The position numbers were made by a program, and so were the translations under genes. From Thamnaconus septentrionalis (Eukaryota > Chordata > Actinopteri > Tetraodontiformes > Monacanthidae), in the NCBI GenBank assembly GCA_009823395.1, contig CM020501.1:3359861-3423860 (forward strand): 64,000 nt of DNA, in the 5' to 3' direction. Below the pieces are notes generated by a model. That model made no database searches. It was given only the letters and a program-made list of their open reading frames with translations, and was not told where the DNA came from. Positions 42,901-56,849 of this stretch are shown piece by piece; position 1 is the first letter of the stretch, and the number at the start of each line of letters is the position of its first letter.

Positions 42901-45900
42901 TCTGAATGCACTCTGATTTGCAAATGTACCTTTTTGAAGGCTCGTTGTGTGGTTTTATGTGTTGTCGCATATTTTGCAGCATTAGGATCTTTGGGACATT
43001 ATGACCACTGCCACAGGTCAATGGCGTTTTGGTAATTGTCCCCTTTTTTAATTACTTGTTTCCCCTCTTTTTTATTTATGTCTGGATCTGTGAATAAAAA
43101 GCAGTTGTTGTTCTTTTTTAGGCTTCATGTACCTGTTCTATGAATGTTTCACCCACATCCTTCTACACACTGTTTATACGTCTGGATTATAAACAGTACA
43201 AAAAAAATCTCCAACTCTGGTTTTAATACGTCATCCTCCATTCTTCTCCAGAGGAGGGATTCTTTGTCTTATTTATCTGTTTCTTTTTTTCTTTTTCTTT
43301 TTTTAATTTTTATTTCAAACTCTCAGATTTAAACGGATTCCGTCATTCCATTTGATTTACAACCCTCTCTTTGCCATAACATGGTTTCACGCTGCAAGCT
43401 GCATGTCTGAAGGACTGAATCTTGTGTTTACATTGTACTATGAGAACTATATTATTAATTTTTTTTATCCTAAACTGACAAACACCTGAAATGAAAAGTC
43501 TGTGTCAGCATTCTATATTTTTTTTGTCATTGAGACAGATTCAGACATTTGGGAAAACTGTGACCATCGCTTTCATTTTTCATCATCTTATGACAAAGAT
43601 GGGGTTGGGGGAGTCGTCCTATTTCCCATGTTTTACAGATTCACCGGCTAACCTCTATCCTGTCTATCCTATCAGAGCTGGAAAAACTGTCCCTTTGTGA
43701 CATCATAAAGGACACTGATAACTCTCAGGTTAGAGACCACACCCCAGACAGACTTCTTTATTTGTCCCCTACCTAACATGTGGAACGTCTAACAAAGTCT
43801 CACTTTTAGCACGAGGCTGTAAACACAGGGCTAAACATGCTTCGCTTTCTGTAATCCATTCTGTGCTGACAGTAAGCCGGAGCATTTCTGAAAACAAGGT
43901 GCCGTCATTTTACGCTGATGATGTCGTTTGCATCCAGAGCTTTGATTGGCCGCTGAAACTGAGACGTGTGCTCCTCGTGTTGGTTGTCATGTTGCTCGCA
44001 GCGTGAACTTCCCCCATTCCCCCCAGTCTGAACTTTAACCCTCGGCAGTAAAGACCGATGATCAGTAGGAAAAAAACAGCCACGCGTGGAGCTGTGCGTA
44101 GTCTCCCCCTAGTGGCCGATCCGTCTCCTTCACCCAACCCCCCCACCCCTCCTCCCTTTTAACACCCATCACCAGCTAGTCTGTAACGTCACTCTCCATG
44201 GTGTGGGTCTGATTGGTCACATGACTGACGCATCAGTTAGCTCTGCGCTAACACGGTAGCGGCGCGACTCATAGCACTAACGTGGTGAGCGGTAGCTCAG
44301 GCTGTCAGTAGCTGCTTGCTGGTGCCGCCTCCTGCGGCGGCGGTGGCGGGAAAAGTAACGTCGCTTGTTTCTGTCGATTGCAGCAAGGAGCGAGCAACGC
44401 CGAGAAGTTCGACTACGTGAGTTCTGCTTCTCTGACCTACTTACGATCTGGAGTGTTTGTAGAGTTTTCTGTCAGTGTTCATTATCTAATATTATTTTTG
44501 CTCATCTTTCTCAGAACGAAATAGTCAAATTCCAAGTGTTTATAATTCCAAGTGTTTTACATCTCACTGCTGCCCCCTGCAGGTGATGAACTTCATGAAC
44601 AAACTGGCTGGAAATGAATACGTGGGCTTCAGCAACGCCACGTGAGTGCAGCGACACATGACCCGTGTTTATCGCACATCGGTTTTAGCTTATGGGTAAA
44701 TCCTGTGAGTTGATTGGCTGCGTGCTGAGCGGGCGTGTCCCTCCCCAACATCCCAGGTTCCAGTCGGAGCGCGAGTCTGGCGACAGGAACTTCGCCATCG
44801 GCTACTACCTGAAGGAGAAGAAGGTGAGCGCTGGCTCCGCGTCCTCTTGCTCGCCGCCGTTTTTCCCTTCACGCCGCGTAAACACTTCACTGTGACTCTC
44901 CCCCACCTTCTGTCTTCCCTGCAGTGTTTCCCGGAGGGCACCGACATGACGTCCATTCTGGACTTCTACTTCCAGGTACACATATCTAGATGTTGCACGT
45001 CTGTCTGCCTCCAGTTCCTCCCAAAGCTGGCAAAGCTCCTTCTCTCTTCATACCAATCGCAAATTTCTCCTGGAGATCAATAAAGTATCTATCTATCGAT
45101 CTTTCAATCTATCAACTTCTTTATCAATCTTTTCAACCATTTCTAGAGCCACAACACGTTTTAAATTGACCTCAAAAATCCCATGGCACACCACCGACCA
45201 AAAACAGGGGAGAGACAGAGAGAGCAAATTACAACACGATACAATACTGTCAAAGACATTAAATGATAATAATGAACTAAATTACTAATGAGAAAAAGAG
45301 AAACAAACGATAAATACACAAATAAATAGAGATAACATGTTATTTTTATTTTTTTTAGACCATTTAAGTCATAAGTGTCAAACTCTGGCCTACAGTGTCA
45401 TTATAATTGGCCTGTGAGTAAATACGGAATAACCGCTAGAGCTGCCCCACCAGTATTATACAGCACATATACTGCTAATACTACAAATCCCAGAAAGCTC
45501 TGCTGTTATTTTGGCGCATCAATCAAGACAGGACATTCATTGTAGGACATTATTAATATGACTTCACTGGTTTATTATTGTTATTTTATTTTAAATTTAT
45601 TATCAGCCCGTGGAAAAAGGTAGCTGTTGAAATTTATTTCAGAAGGACGCAAATAAAAAGTACAATTTTCATTTATATTTTATTTATTTTGATTAGTTTT
45701 TTAATTTGAAATTCAATTTTGCATGCGAGCAATATGAAGTTATTTAATGTGTAGTGTTAAGCTTTACTTGTTCCATATTCGGTGTTGAAGCCAAACTTGT
45801 TTGGGTGCATCTTAAAAGGTTCACTACTCTGGACAAAGATTTTTTTCAAAAAATATCAATGTTGGGCCGAGACTTTGTTCAAGTTTGAAATGTTGGCCCT

Positions 45901-48822
45901 GTTGTGTATTTGAGCTTGACACCCCTGAAGTGAAATTGGATCAATTTTCCCAGCACAGCTGTCACTAACTCACAGTAACGCTAGTGTGCCGCCGCACAGT
46001 GATTGGGAAAACACTGCTCTACTCGTTGCGTTGACTGGCTCTTTTTTTTTCTGCCTTCGCCACCTTCACCGCTGCCAGCTGTGCTCCATCGAGGTGACCT
46101 GCGAGAGCGCCAGCGTCATGGCAGCCACGCTGGCCAACGGCGGCTTCTGCCCGATCACGGGTGAGCGTGTGCTGAGCCCTGAGTCGGTGCGCAACACGCT
46201 GAGCCTCATGCACTCCTGCGGCATGTACGACTTCTCGGGACAGTTCGCCTTCCACGTGAGTGTCGCTGTTTGTTTGTTTTTGACTCGTCCTCCTTTCCCC
46301 CATTTTTGTTACTCACGCTCGGCTCCGCCTCTTCCAGGTGGGCCTCCCGGCCAAGTCGGGCGTGGCCGGCGGCATCCTGCTGGTGGTGCCCAACGTGATG
46401 GGGATCATGTGCTGGTCGCCGCCGCTGGACAAGCTGGGCAACAGCGTCAGAGGGATCCAGTTCTGCACGGTAAAGGCCGCCCCCTCATCCTTCTCCTCCT
46501 CCTAAACCGGAAGTGTATTCTTTTTCCTTTTCTTTTTTTTTTTCATCCCTGAGATATTTTTAATCTTCCTCCAGGATCTGGTTTCCCTCTGCAACTTCCA
46601 CAACTACGACAACCTGCGACACTTTGCCAAGAAACTGGATCCTCGGCGGGAGGGAGGAGACCAGAGGGTGAGGCTCCTCCCCCTTTTTTGTCCTCACACG
46701 CTCTTCATCAACTTATAGAGAGCCGCTGATATGAAATCTCTGTGGTTTGTTTATATTTTTTAAATAGTTATTTTTTATTATATTATTTATGTTCAGTGTT
46801 TATTTTCAGTATTTTTAGGTTCAGAACACTGTCAGAACGCATCCTCCTGCTACTGCTTTCGCAAGACATGGCTCCATCTAGTGGCGAATACGTTGTATTT
46901 CACTTAAGGTCCTTACACAAATTTGCGAGGCGAATAATTAGCTTTTTTAAAAAACCTCTTAAAGTCAATGCAACCTTCTACACCAGCAGCGAATACCTAT
47001 ATATAGAGTTTTTTTTCGCGCTTTCGAATTTTGTGGAGGCGAAAAGGCGACTGGCTAGACCTCTGACCAATCAAAATGATGTTGGTGTCAATGACGTCAC
47101 ATCAAAACTTTCCTGGCTGCATCAGCCCTAGTCCACAATCATTCATCATGACCGAGAGGTTTATCATTTGTGTGCAGGAGTAATTACTGTCCCATGTAAT
47201 TCTATGAGCAACACTGGAAGCTATCTGTAACTAATTACTAGACAACGGGACTTGGTCTCATTCATTACTAAAATAGAATATGGCCTATTAGCCTTATATT
47301 AATACCTTAACTCTGTTGAGACTCTTGTTAAGACTGTTGACCACTGTTCCGGATCAATCGGCTCTCTGTAGTTTGTTCTCTCCCTCTGCAAATGTGGAGC
47401 CAGTTGATGAAGCAGTCCTTCAAATTGTCCGACGAACATTTTAAAGTACTGGCAAAATTTCTCAAGAACAATATTGGGTGAACCCAAAGACCTCTATTCT
47501 TTTTCTTTTCTTTTTTAATCCAACCATCACCAGGACATCATCACTTGAGGATGTAGTCGACTCTATTGTTTCTCCTTTGGCGCGAAAGAAAGAGCGCCAA
47601 ACTTTATTTGCATTGTGAATTTTTTCGCATTTTTGCAGTCGTTTTTGAGTGTAAGGACCTTTAGACTTCTGCGTCTCTCTGCTTCCTTCTTCTGCTGCAC
47701 TTTTCAAACTCTGCTTCTCTTTCAGGTGAAGTCGGTGATCAACCTCCTGTTCGCCGCCTACACCGGAGACGTCTCGGCACTGAGGAGGTACACACCGACA
47801 CAATGGCGCCCACAGAGTTGCGTGTTTGTGCCGCGTAATCGACGCCTAACGTTGTGATTCCGCCGGGCAGGTTTGCGCTGTCCTCCATGGACATGGAGCA
47901 GAGGGACTACGACTCCAGGACGGCGCTCCACGTAGCAGCCGCTGAAGGTTACAAACTCCCATTCGTTTTGGGGGTCCAGGTTTGTGTGTTAGTGTGACAT
48001 GCTGACATGCAGGTGTGTGTGTGTATGTGTGTTTTGTTGTGCTGCTGTAGGACACGGCGAGGTGGTCCGCTTCCTGTTGGAAGCCTGCAAAGTCAATCCG
48101 GTTCCCAAAGACAGGTGAGACGTTTAGGAATGGAAACGTCAGGTGGGCGGGGTGGAGTTCCTCTGATTTTTATTTTTTTTATTTGTTTTATTTTTTTTTT
48201 ATTTTTATATATAAAAAATGCAGATTTTTTTAACCTAAAAGAAAGGATCAGAGTGAAATTATTTAATAGGTATCAAATTATGAGTTGCATCGTGGAATTT
48301 TTATGATATTTATTAACTGAAATCATAATGAAGATATGTGTTCTTGTATTTAAAGAGCAGATCCACCATTTATCCACAGAATAAAAAGCTAATTGTGTTA
48401 CAGACAGAAATTGGTTCATGGGTTTAAAGTTTAGTCAAAAAGCCTTAAAGTAAAGATGTATAAATGTTAGAACGTGACCTAACCTAAAGCATCAAAGAGC
48501 TTTTCCTTCTGCTTAAGGAATCCAAACAAACGAGTGTTTTGTTTTTCCGATAATTTGTGGCGCAAGTAAATCAGTCCATTGAATTGGGCACCTCAAGATG
48601 AGATACCGGACGAAGGTGGGTGGAGGGGGGTGGTTCCTCTGAAATTGGGCTTTGAACTCCGATTTGGTCCGAAGGTGGGGCAACACGCCGATGGACGAGG
48701 CGGTCCACTTCGGCCACCACGACGTGGTCACCATCCTGCGTGACTACCACACCAAGTACAGCCCTCAGGACCCGGCCACGGACAAGCAGAACGTGGAGAA
48801 GAACCTGGACGGGATGCTGTGA
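33763..48822 (+). CDS. gls: gls, kidney-type mitochondrial glutaminase (KGA form), 18 coding exons
   Basis: Hydrolyses L-glutamine to glutamate and ammonia in mitochondria. Exons: 33763-34037, 39019-39115, 39203-39321, 40123-40252, 40360-40439, 41711-41874, 41968-42026, 44384-44416, 44583-44641, 44757-44823, 44925-44975, 46079-46255, 46338-46469, 46575-46667, 47726-47787, 47871-47947, 48051-48114 and 48675-48822. They join in phase to 628 residues (human KGA 669). Exon 1 gives an Arg/Ala-rich leader consistent with mitochondrial import. [20 protein letters not shown] opens the helical region. The catalytic serine and lysine of the Ser-x-x-Lys motif are in [10 protein letters not shown], about residues 248 and 251. 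The gating loop [10 protein letters not shown] carries the Phe-Leu site bound by allosteric inhibitors. [11 protein letters not shown] and [14 protein letters not shown] are conserved. The C-terminus has ankyrin repeats ([31 protein letters not shown]) and ends NLDGML. The intron after 40252 has a GC donor. No GAC-type alternative exon was recognised. Confidence 0.96.
35272..35328. repeat. (GT)n microsatellite in gls intron 1
   Basis: GT run with one CT interruption, about 56 bases. Confidence 0.9.
35685..36602. mobile_element. DNA-transposon-like element with long inverted ends in gls intron 1
   Basis: The ends are inverted copies of a TGTTTTCATTGCCTCG...CCACGGTACG sequence, about 30 bases, with one end carrying an extra CCTCG. 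The 9-mer TAGAGGTCA flanks both sides (35676-35684, 36603-36611), so an 8- or 9-bp duplication is likely, as in hAT elements. The interior carries a minus-strand coiled-coil-like remnant ([20 protein letters not shown]) with a frameshift. Superfamily is unresolved: the remnant recalls the accessory Myb-like protein of Harbinger elements, while the flanks suggest hAT. Confidence 0.55.
37440..37485. repeat. (CA)n microsatellite in gls intron 1
   Basis: Uninterrupted CA run of about 45 bases. Confidence 0.9.
39816..39904. repeat. (GT)n microsatellite in gls intron 3
   Basis: About 44 GT units, the longest GT run in the window, between exons 39203-39321 and 40123-40252. Confidence 0.95.
40934..41311 (-). 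mobile_element. Full-length tRNA-derived SINE in gls intron with 14-bp target-site duplication
   Basis: Read on the minus strand it starts with a tRNA-like head (TGGCGCAGTGGTTAGCGCTG, B box GGTTCGATTAC), followed by the body common in teleosts (CCTCCCACACTCCAAAAACA, GCCCTGCGATGAACTGGCGA, AGCTGGGATAGGCTCCAGCA) and a GATGGATGAATG tail. The 14-base sequence GGTTTTGTTAATAT is present on both sides (40920-40933 and 41312-41325). It lies in the intron between exons 40360-40439 and 41711-41874. Confidence 0.85.
45370..45927. mobile_element. hAT-like element of a second subfamily in gls intron
   Basis: It begins AAGTGTCAAACTCTGGCC and ends GAGCTTGACACCCCTGA, the inverted TGTCAA/TTGACA ends of common vertebrate hAT elements. 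It is AT-rich inside with no coding remnant seen. It lies in the intron before exon 46079-46255. Confidence 0.5.
46907..47660 (-). mobile_element. PIF/Harbinger-like DNA element in gls intron
   Basis: A 754-bp element with perfect 12-bp terminal inverted repeats (AGGTCCTTACAC) and TTA on both sides (46904-46906, 47661-47663), the 3-bp target duplication of PIF/Harbinger elements. On the minus strand a remnant reads [20 protein letters not shown] followed by [11 protein letters not shown], the N-terminal segment of Harbinger transposases. It is far too short for a working transposase, so it is a decayed or non-autonomous copy. Confidence 0.82.
48310..48500 (+). repeat. Unclassified repeat, copy 1 (gls intron)
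   Basis: Shares ordered blocks with 53683-53850: a TCTTGTATTT...AAGAGC stretch, TGATCCACCATTTATCCA or a close variant, GGTTCA..GTTTAGTCAAAAA and TAAAGATGTATA. Both copies have the same orientation. No coding trace or terminal repeats were seen. Confidence 0.5.
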
Positions 48823-50650
48823 TGGACAGGATGGAGGGATGGGAAGCGCTCTGACGGTCATGTGACTGAGGTGGAGGAGGACGCTCTGAGCAGGAGGAAC
48901 GTCGGTCGGGAAGGTTTCGGGATGTGACATCGATTCCAGCAGCGAGCAGCCGAAGGTCCCTCCAGAGTGAAAAGCTCCTCGTTGTCTTACTAGATGTTGT
49001 CGGTTTTTATATCGATGTTCCTGCTTTTATTTTACTCGTTCTGTATTTACCCCCACCCCCACCCCTCATCAGTTTAGTAGCTTTGTAGGGCGCCGCAATG
49101 AGCTGCCAGTTGGATTCTGGGTAAATTCAACTGTGGCTGGTCAGTTGGTGGGACTCTGAAATGATAAAAATGATCAGATTTCACTCTGAAAACCCTGAGA
49201 ACGTTGGAACAGGAGTCTGAAAAAGCATCACAACAAGGTGGAATGTATCTTCCCCAAATACTCTGATTGGTGTGTGTGTGATGTGTATCTATTTATGATG
49301 AAGTGTATATTGATGTGCGTGCGTGCGAGTGTGTTGCTAATGCGGTAAACGAGTCTACACATTTATAGTTGTAGGTGTGTCATTGATCACTGAGGAAACA
49401 TTGGATTATTGTTAATATGACACTTTAAAAATGAATATGTTTTGATTTTTTTTTTATATTCAAAGATGAGCAGAAGCTGAAAGCGGATGTTTTTTTTAAG
49501 TTTTGTTGCAAAATTCTGATTTTATTTTGTTTTTGTTTTTTGTTTTGTTTTTTTTTTAACCCCAAAACGGTTCTCTTTCTTAATATTTGTTTTAAATATT
49601 ACAGCTCACACCTTTGAAAAATCAGGCCTTTGCCGTAGACTTGATGTCAGAATGAACCTTTCAAGGCGCACAAAACGCACTCACAATCAACTCCATTGGA
49701 CTCCCTAGCAGCAGCAATGCTGTCTGGGAAACGTAGTCGCCAACTTGAATCCATGGCTTCAGTCTGGACTCGACAATGATGTAAAAAATGTTTAAAAAAA
49801 ATCATGGAGTTTTCACCAGCTGATGGCGTCAATAGTTTTCTGTGAACAGTGTCGACTTTTGCTCTGTGCTCTCACGTTTGAAACTTGTTTTTTTTTCCCG
49901 ATCTATTTATTTTTATTTACTTAAATATCAGATATTTAAGCATAGAGTGCGTTGTCACAGGTGTACCACATGGTGGATGATGGTTTGTTTGTGTGCGCGT
50001 GAGGACACAAAGCAGAGCTGAAACTCTTATAACTGAATGAGCTTTTTGGAATGTGGTGAATTCTGGTTCTGTTTTCTGATTATTGTGCAGATAATCTTTC
50101 ATACATGAAAGTTTGTGCAGATTTTCAGTATCACCAGAGGGATTTTGTGTGTGCGTGTGTGTGCTTGTAGCAAAGTTTTCAATGTTGTGTCTGTACAAAC
50201 TGAAGCAGGTGACCTACATCTTGAACAAATTACCAAGCCAGAACCCAAAAGTAGTTTCATTGCTCAGGTCAGGGATCATTTCAGCCAGTTTGAGTGATTT
50301 GACAGTAACTGGGTGGAACAGCATCATCACTACAAAGCAAGCAGCAGAAGAGTTTCAACAATCATTCAGCAATAACGGGTGATCATTGATTGTCAAGTTT
50401 GTGTTTGCCCCGACCTGGAAATGATCCCGGCCTGCAGCTCCACTCGGCTGCTGTGCAGTGATGTCATCGCTCTCGTCTGCAGCCGCCACACAAGTATTCT
50501 GAATGTATTGTGTTTGGTGTTGTTTTGTTTTCTTCTTCATGTATATTTATGCTGCTTTCTGCTCACAGTGCTTGGTTGCTGAGTGTTGCAGGCAGTTCCA
50601 GATATTTATTCACAGATCAAACCTTTAATAAAAGCTCTAAAAGTGGATCT
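48823..50650 (+). other. gls: gls 3'UTR
   Basis: Long AT-rich untranslated region following the KGA stop. AATAAA is at 50627-50632, followed by GT-rich sequence suited to cleavage. A 147-residue frame at 50583-51026 overlaps its end and is treated separately as unproven. Confidence 0.55.
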
Positions 50651-51070
50651 GGTGTCTGTATTTTGTGTTAACAGAGAGAATATGGAAATGTCGAATTCAC
50701 ATTTATCCGTGTACTTGAAGGACGTGGATTTTGGCCCAAATAATGTCGATAATCTCCCTAGTTTCAGTTATGCTGCTTTCAAAGACACCTTCACGATGTT
50801 GGGTTTATCAACCGTTCAAATCGTTTATTATTTGTTTATTTTTTTCAGTGCTTTAAGAAAATGCCCTGGGTCTCACAAACTGCTTCATGAACTTTCATCC
50901 GCACAAGCCGCCGTCAAAATGATAATCAAGCACACCATAAAACATGATTACTCCGGAGATAAGAAATTTAAAATAGTTCGTATTGTCCCTAAACGCGTCG
51001 GCGGGCTAACGTTCACTCCCGCCTAAAATACGTTCAAATCGTCACCCAAGCCCCACCCCTTCGGAAAACA

Positions 51071-51077
51071 TATAAAA
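51071..51077 (+). promoter_or_regulatory. TATA box of the alpha-tubulin gene
   Basis: TATAAAA, about 90 bases before the ATG of the tubulin gene. A GC-rich element (CCCCACCCC) lies just upstream. A transcription start near 51100 and a short first exon would follow. This layout is usual for tubulin genes whose first exon codes only the initiating methionine. Confidence 0.6.
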
Positions 51078-51161
51078 TGGACCAGCCCACTTCCGTCCCA
51101 TCACTGTTCCTTCAGAAACCGAGTCGTTAAAGTCGGTGCAGAGGGGATAACTGTTGAAAAC

Positions 51162-53384
<2,223 letters not shown>

Positions 53385-53570
53385 AGCACCAGGCTTCATC
53401 GCCGTTCAAGCTGATGCTCCCTTGTGGTTCACATGCAGTTGGGACAGTCAACATGGCTTAACGTTTTAAAAAATAAAAGAAGAAAAAAGAGAAAAAAGAC
53501 ACACTTTGCACATTCCAGTGTTCTTCCTGGCTCTGAAAGTGGTAATAAATGCATTGAAAAAAAATGAAAT
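53385..53570 (+). other. tuba: Alpha-tubulin 3'UTR
   Basis: Short untranslated tail with AATAAA at 53544-53549, about 160 bases after the stop. The end is inferred. Confidence 0.6.
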
Positions 53571-53682
53571 GTTGTCATGTGTTTACTGAAACAACTCAAA
53601 AGCTTTTATAAATGAATAAAAATGTCAATTTAACACAAAACAAATGAGAGTTCAGATTACCATTTACATAGTGAAATCTGGT

Positions 53683-53850
53683 CTTTATTAAATGGAATCA
53701 TCATGAAGAAATGCGCTCTTGTATTTTAAGAGCTGATCCACCATTTATCCATAAAATGAAGTGACTGTTCCAGACTGAAACGGGTTCAAAGTTAAGTCAA
53801 AAAACCATAAAGATGTATAGTCTTTGTAATGTGACCGCTACATGATGAAC
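53683..53850 (+). repeat. Unclassified repeat, copy 2 (downstream of alpha-tubulin)
   Basis: Diverged copy of the block at 48310-48500, in the same orientation and about 5.4 kb away, on the other side of the tubulin gene. Confidence 0.5.
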
Positions 53851-54930
53851 CTCCTACCACAGCCTCGTTTCTAGAGGCAGAGGCGTTGCATCACTTAGAA
53901 ACCAAACACCGATGAGTGGGCTTTGTTGTCTCAGAAGAACTTTTATGGTGGCTTTTTTCAAGTTTGGACAGGCGGCTTTGCTGGTGAGGTTGCTCTTTGT
54001 GATACTAATTAATGTTACGACTTAATCTTGCTCCATCGAAAGGTTTTTGGTAAACCGAAGGCCTTTGGAAACCGATTCATGGGCAGAAACGACAGACGGC
54101 AGTACCCAAAATTTACCACTGGAGGGCAACATAGTATCGCACCTGAGTGTGTGTGAAACCTTTGGCGCTTGATCAGATGGAGGAGATGGAGAGACCTCTC
54201 AGTCCTGGAAGACGCCCGGCTCTTCAGTCATGTGTTTTCACAATATTTAAAGTTATGTATGATATCCAGATTTAAGTGGACTCACTCTCGATGTGACAAT
54301 ACTTGCTGGCCCCAAAATCAATCAATACAAATCAGCGTTATTAGATTATTAGATTTCAACACATAAAAGGAATGGTATAGTTTCACAGAAGGATGCTATT
54401 TTCTTCTTTTTTTAAAAAAATTTTGCAAATAAAACCTAGACTGTTCAGCGCTTAACAAGAACCAGAGCGAAGCTGGCCGGATACCTGCAGCTCTTCACCA
54501 CACGGCGGTGATGTGACAGATATTCTTTGAGACGCTTGGACCGCGACGAGTGTTTTTTAGCGTGCGGAGCTCATTGGCAGTACAGCCAATGACATTTCTT
54601 TGGACCAGGAGCCAAGTTAAATAACACGTTGGCTCCTACATAGTCAGAAAAATCAGCCGATACAAGACTCTGAGAAAGTTTGGTCTCGGTCCAAAAATGT
54701 CAACAACAAAAAAATGCCGCAAAACCAACCGCACACACGAGGGAGAAAAAAAAAAGAAAATAATAATAATAATGATAAATCAGAGTCCTGGAATGTCCTG
54801 GAAGAGTGTTGGTCAGGGAGGAGAACAAAGGAGGACCGCAAAGAGAAGAAGGAGGAAGAGGGGAGGAACATCGTCCCATTGGATTCTGTCTACCAGGGGT
54901 AGCTGGGTTCATGGGAAGCCACCGTTACAT

Positions 54931-54931
<1 letters not shown>

Positions 54932-54968
<37 letters not shown>

Positions 54969-55078
54969 GTTAATCAAACCCAGATGAGCCAAAAGAAGGC
55001 CAAGGCGAGCTGAGTCACAGTGTGTGGAACGGCAGAAGGAATCTGAGGCTGGTGTGGTTCGTCCCAAGAGTTGTATAG

Positions 55079-55116
<38 letters not shown>
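54932..55116. repeat. (GT)n and (CA)n microsatellites facing each other
   Basis: A GT run at about 54932-54968 and a CA run at about 55080-55116 form potential inverted-repeat arms about 110 bases apart. Confidence 0.85.
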
Positions 55117-55117
<1 letters not shown>

Positions 55118-55876
55118 TGAAGTCACCATCCAGAGAATGTGGGGACCTTTGCGTGCGAGCGCAACCTCTCCCGGGTCGGGCGGCTCTGGAAGGAGCCTGA
55201 ATCGCTGGAGTTTTTTGGTTAGAGTATTTGGACCACCGTCTCACTCTCGGTGTGTGTTTACAGCATGGTGGACGTTACACACCACAACACCGCCAGACCA
55301 CTGGACCTGTTCTTCCGCTTTTGGATGAGAGCTGAATCATTTCTGTGGGCTTTGGGTGCTTGAGTGACCAGCACTTCACATTCTTTCGTTAGTTTCATCA
55401 CTGTGAAGCAAAAAAATAAACCAAAAAAATAAAAACGAAATGAATAAACACTGGTTTTATTTTTCCAGACGGTGGTGAGTCATCGAAACTGGAGGGTCTG
55501 GACCAGGATCACTTCCCAGCACGCTCACCTAGTCACACTTTGGGTTGATGGATTGAATGCCCTCGTGAAAACATTGAGGTTTGAGCTCAACCCTCTAATT
55601 GTTTTTCATCTATTTCACAAATTGCATTTTTTATTTTTTTATTTTTTTATTTTTTTTATTGCCACAAATCAATATTTCTCTTGCGCTCGAATAAGGAGTA
55701 AACTGTTATAAAGGCCACGTCCTGTAGGGAGCCACACTGAGTCCAAAATGAAACTTTGGACAATATTGAAACACTACCAATTTTTCAATTTGAATTAAAA
55801 GTACTTCTATGTTTATCGCTCCTGAATTGCTGCCATGATGGTCACCCTTGGTATTGCAGCAGGCCTTAGTTCTGAC

Positions 55877-55910
55877 ACCGCTGCACCGATTGCGCAATCG
55901 GTGCAGCGGT
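55877..55910. repeat. 34-bp perfect palindrome
   Basis: ACCGCTGCACCGATTGC followed directly by its exact reverse complement, with no spacer. It is GC-richer than its surroundings. A 12-bp palindrome GAGACGCGTCTC lies just after it at about 55927-55938. Confidence 0.9.
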
Positions 55911-56849
55911 CAACGTCTTCCAAAACGAGACGCGTCTCAAATTAGCGACGTCAGGACGTAGATCAAGATGGTGATTAAAAGATGGCAGCTGCTCCAAATT
56001 ACAGCCCTGCCGCCTCTCACGTCGGCTCCTTGCCACACCAGGCCTCGGACCTTCAGAGGCAAGGAGTCGTGGCAGACATGGCCGGCTGCCACTCAGCGCC
56101 GGCTCATGGTGGCGTCTGGCCACCATGAGCGGGCTGGCCCGGTAAATTGGTGGCAGATGTCGCAGGCAGCTTTTCTCCTCTTTTTTTCTTCTTTTTCTCC
56201 TTCTTCTTCTTCAGAAGGGAAGAGTCTTTTCGTTTGGTTCCCGAGTTAAAGAGCAGGGATTAAAAATAGTTTTCACTGCGGGAATCCGCCGGCTTCAAGT
56301 GGTTTTCCTGTGCCTTAATCATATTTCTTTTGACCACATGGGGCGGGAACAAAATTTATATAGCGAAGCACTGATCAAATTAAATTCACCAGCCCAATTG
56401 ATTCCTGTTTCCTCAGCTCGCCCTTTGATTTTGCCGCTTCTCCTTTCCACAAGGCGGGCATTTCATTACAGGCTCTCTGTGATGTCTTAAAAAAAGGTGG
56501 AATTATAAGAATACCACTCCTGCTGGTTTTGGAATGCACAGCATTTTCTGTGTCCCAGGTTCCGGTGACCCCGGACTGTGAAATTCTGGGAACATCTCTC
56601 TCGCTGTAATTGGCCTGTTGTTTTTTCTTCTTTCCCTTCAGAGGAAGTGATGCAACGTTCTGGCACGTGTCTGCCGTGTCTTTTTGCACTTTGCGGCTTC
56701 TTCTTCTCCTTTTTTATAGCATCTTTACGTTTTTTATTTACTGCGGCGTTGTTGTGTTTTTATGGGGACGGCCTGCGCCACGTGTTTATCACTGGGAGCC
56801 GGCTCCAGCTGACTCCCACTCGGGATGGAAGCCACTTTAAGGGTGAGGA

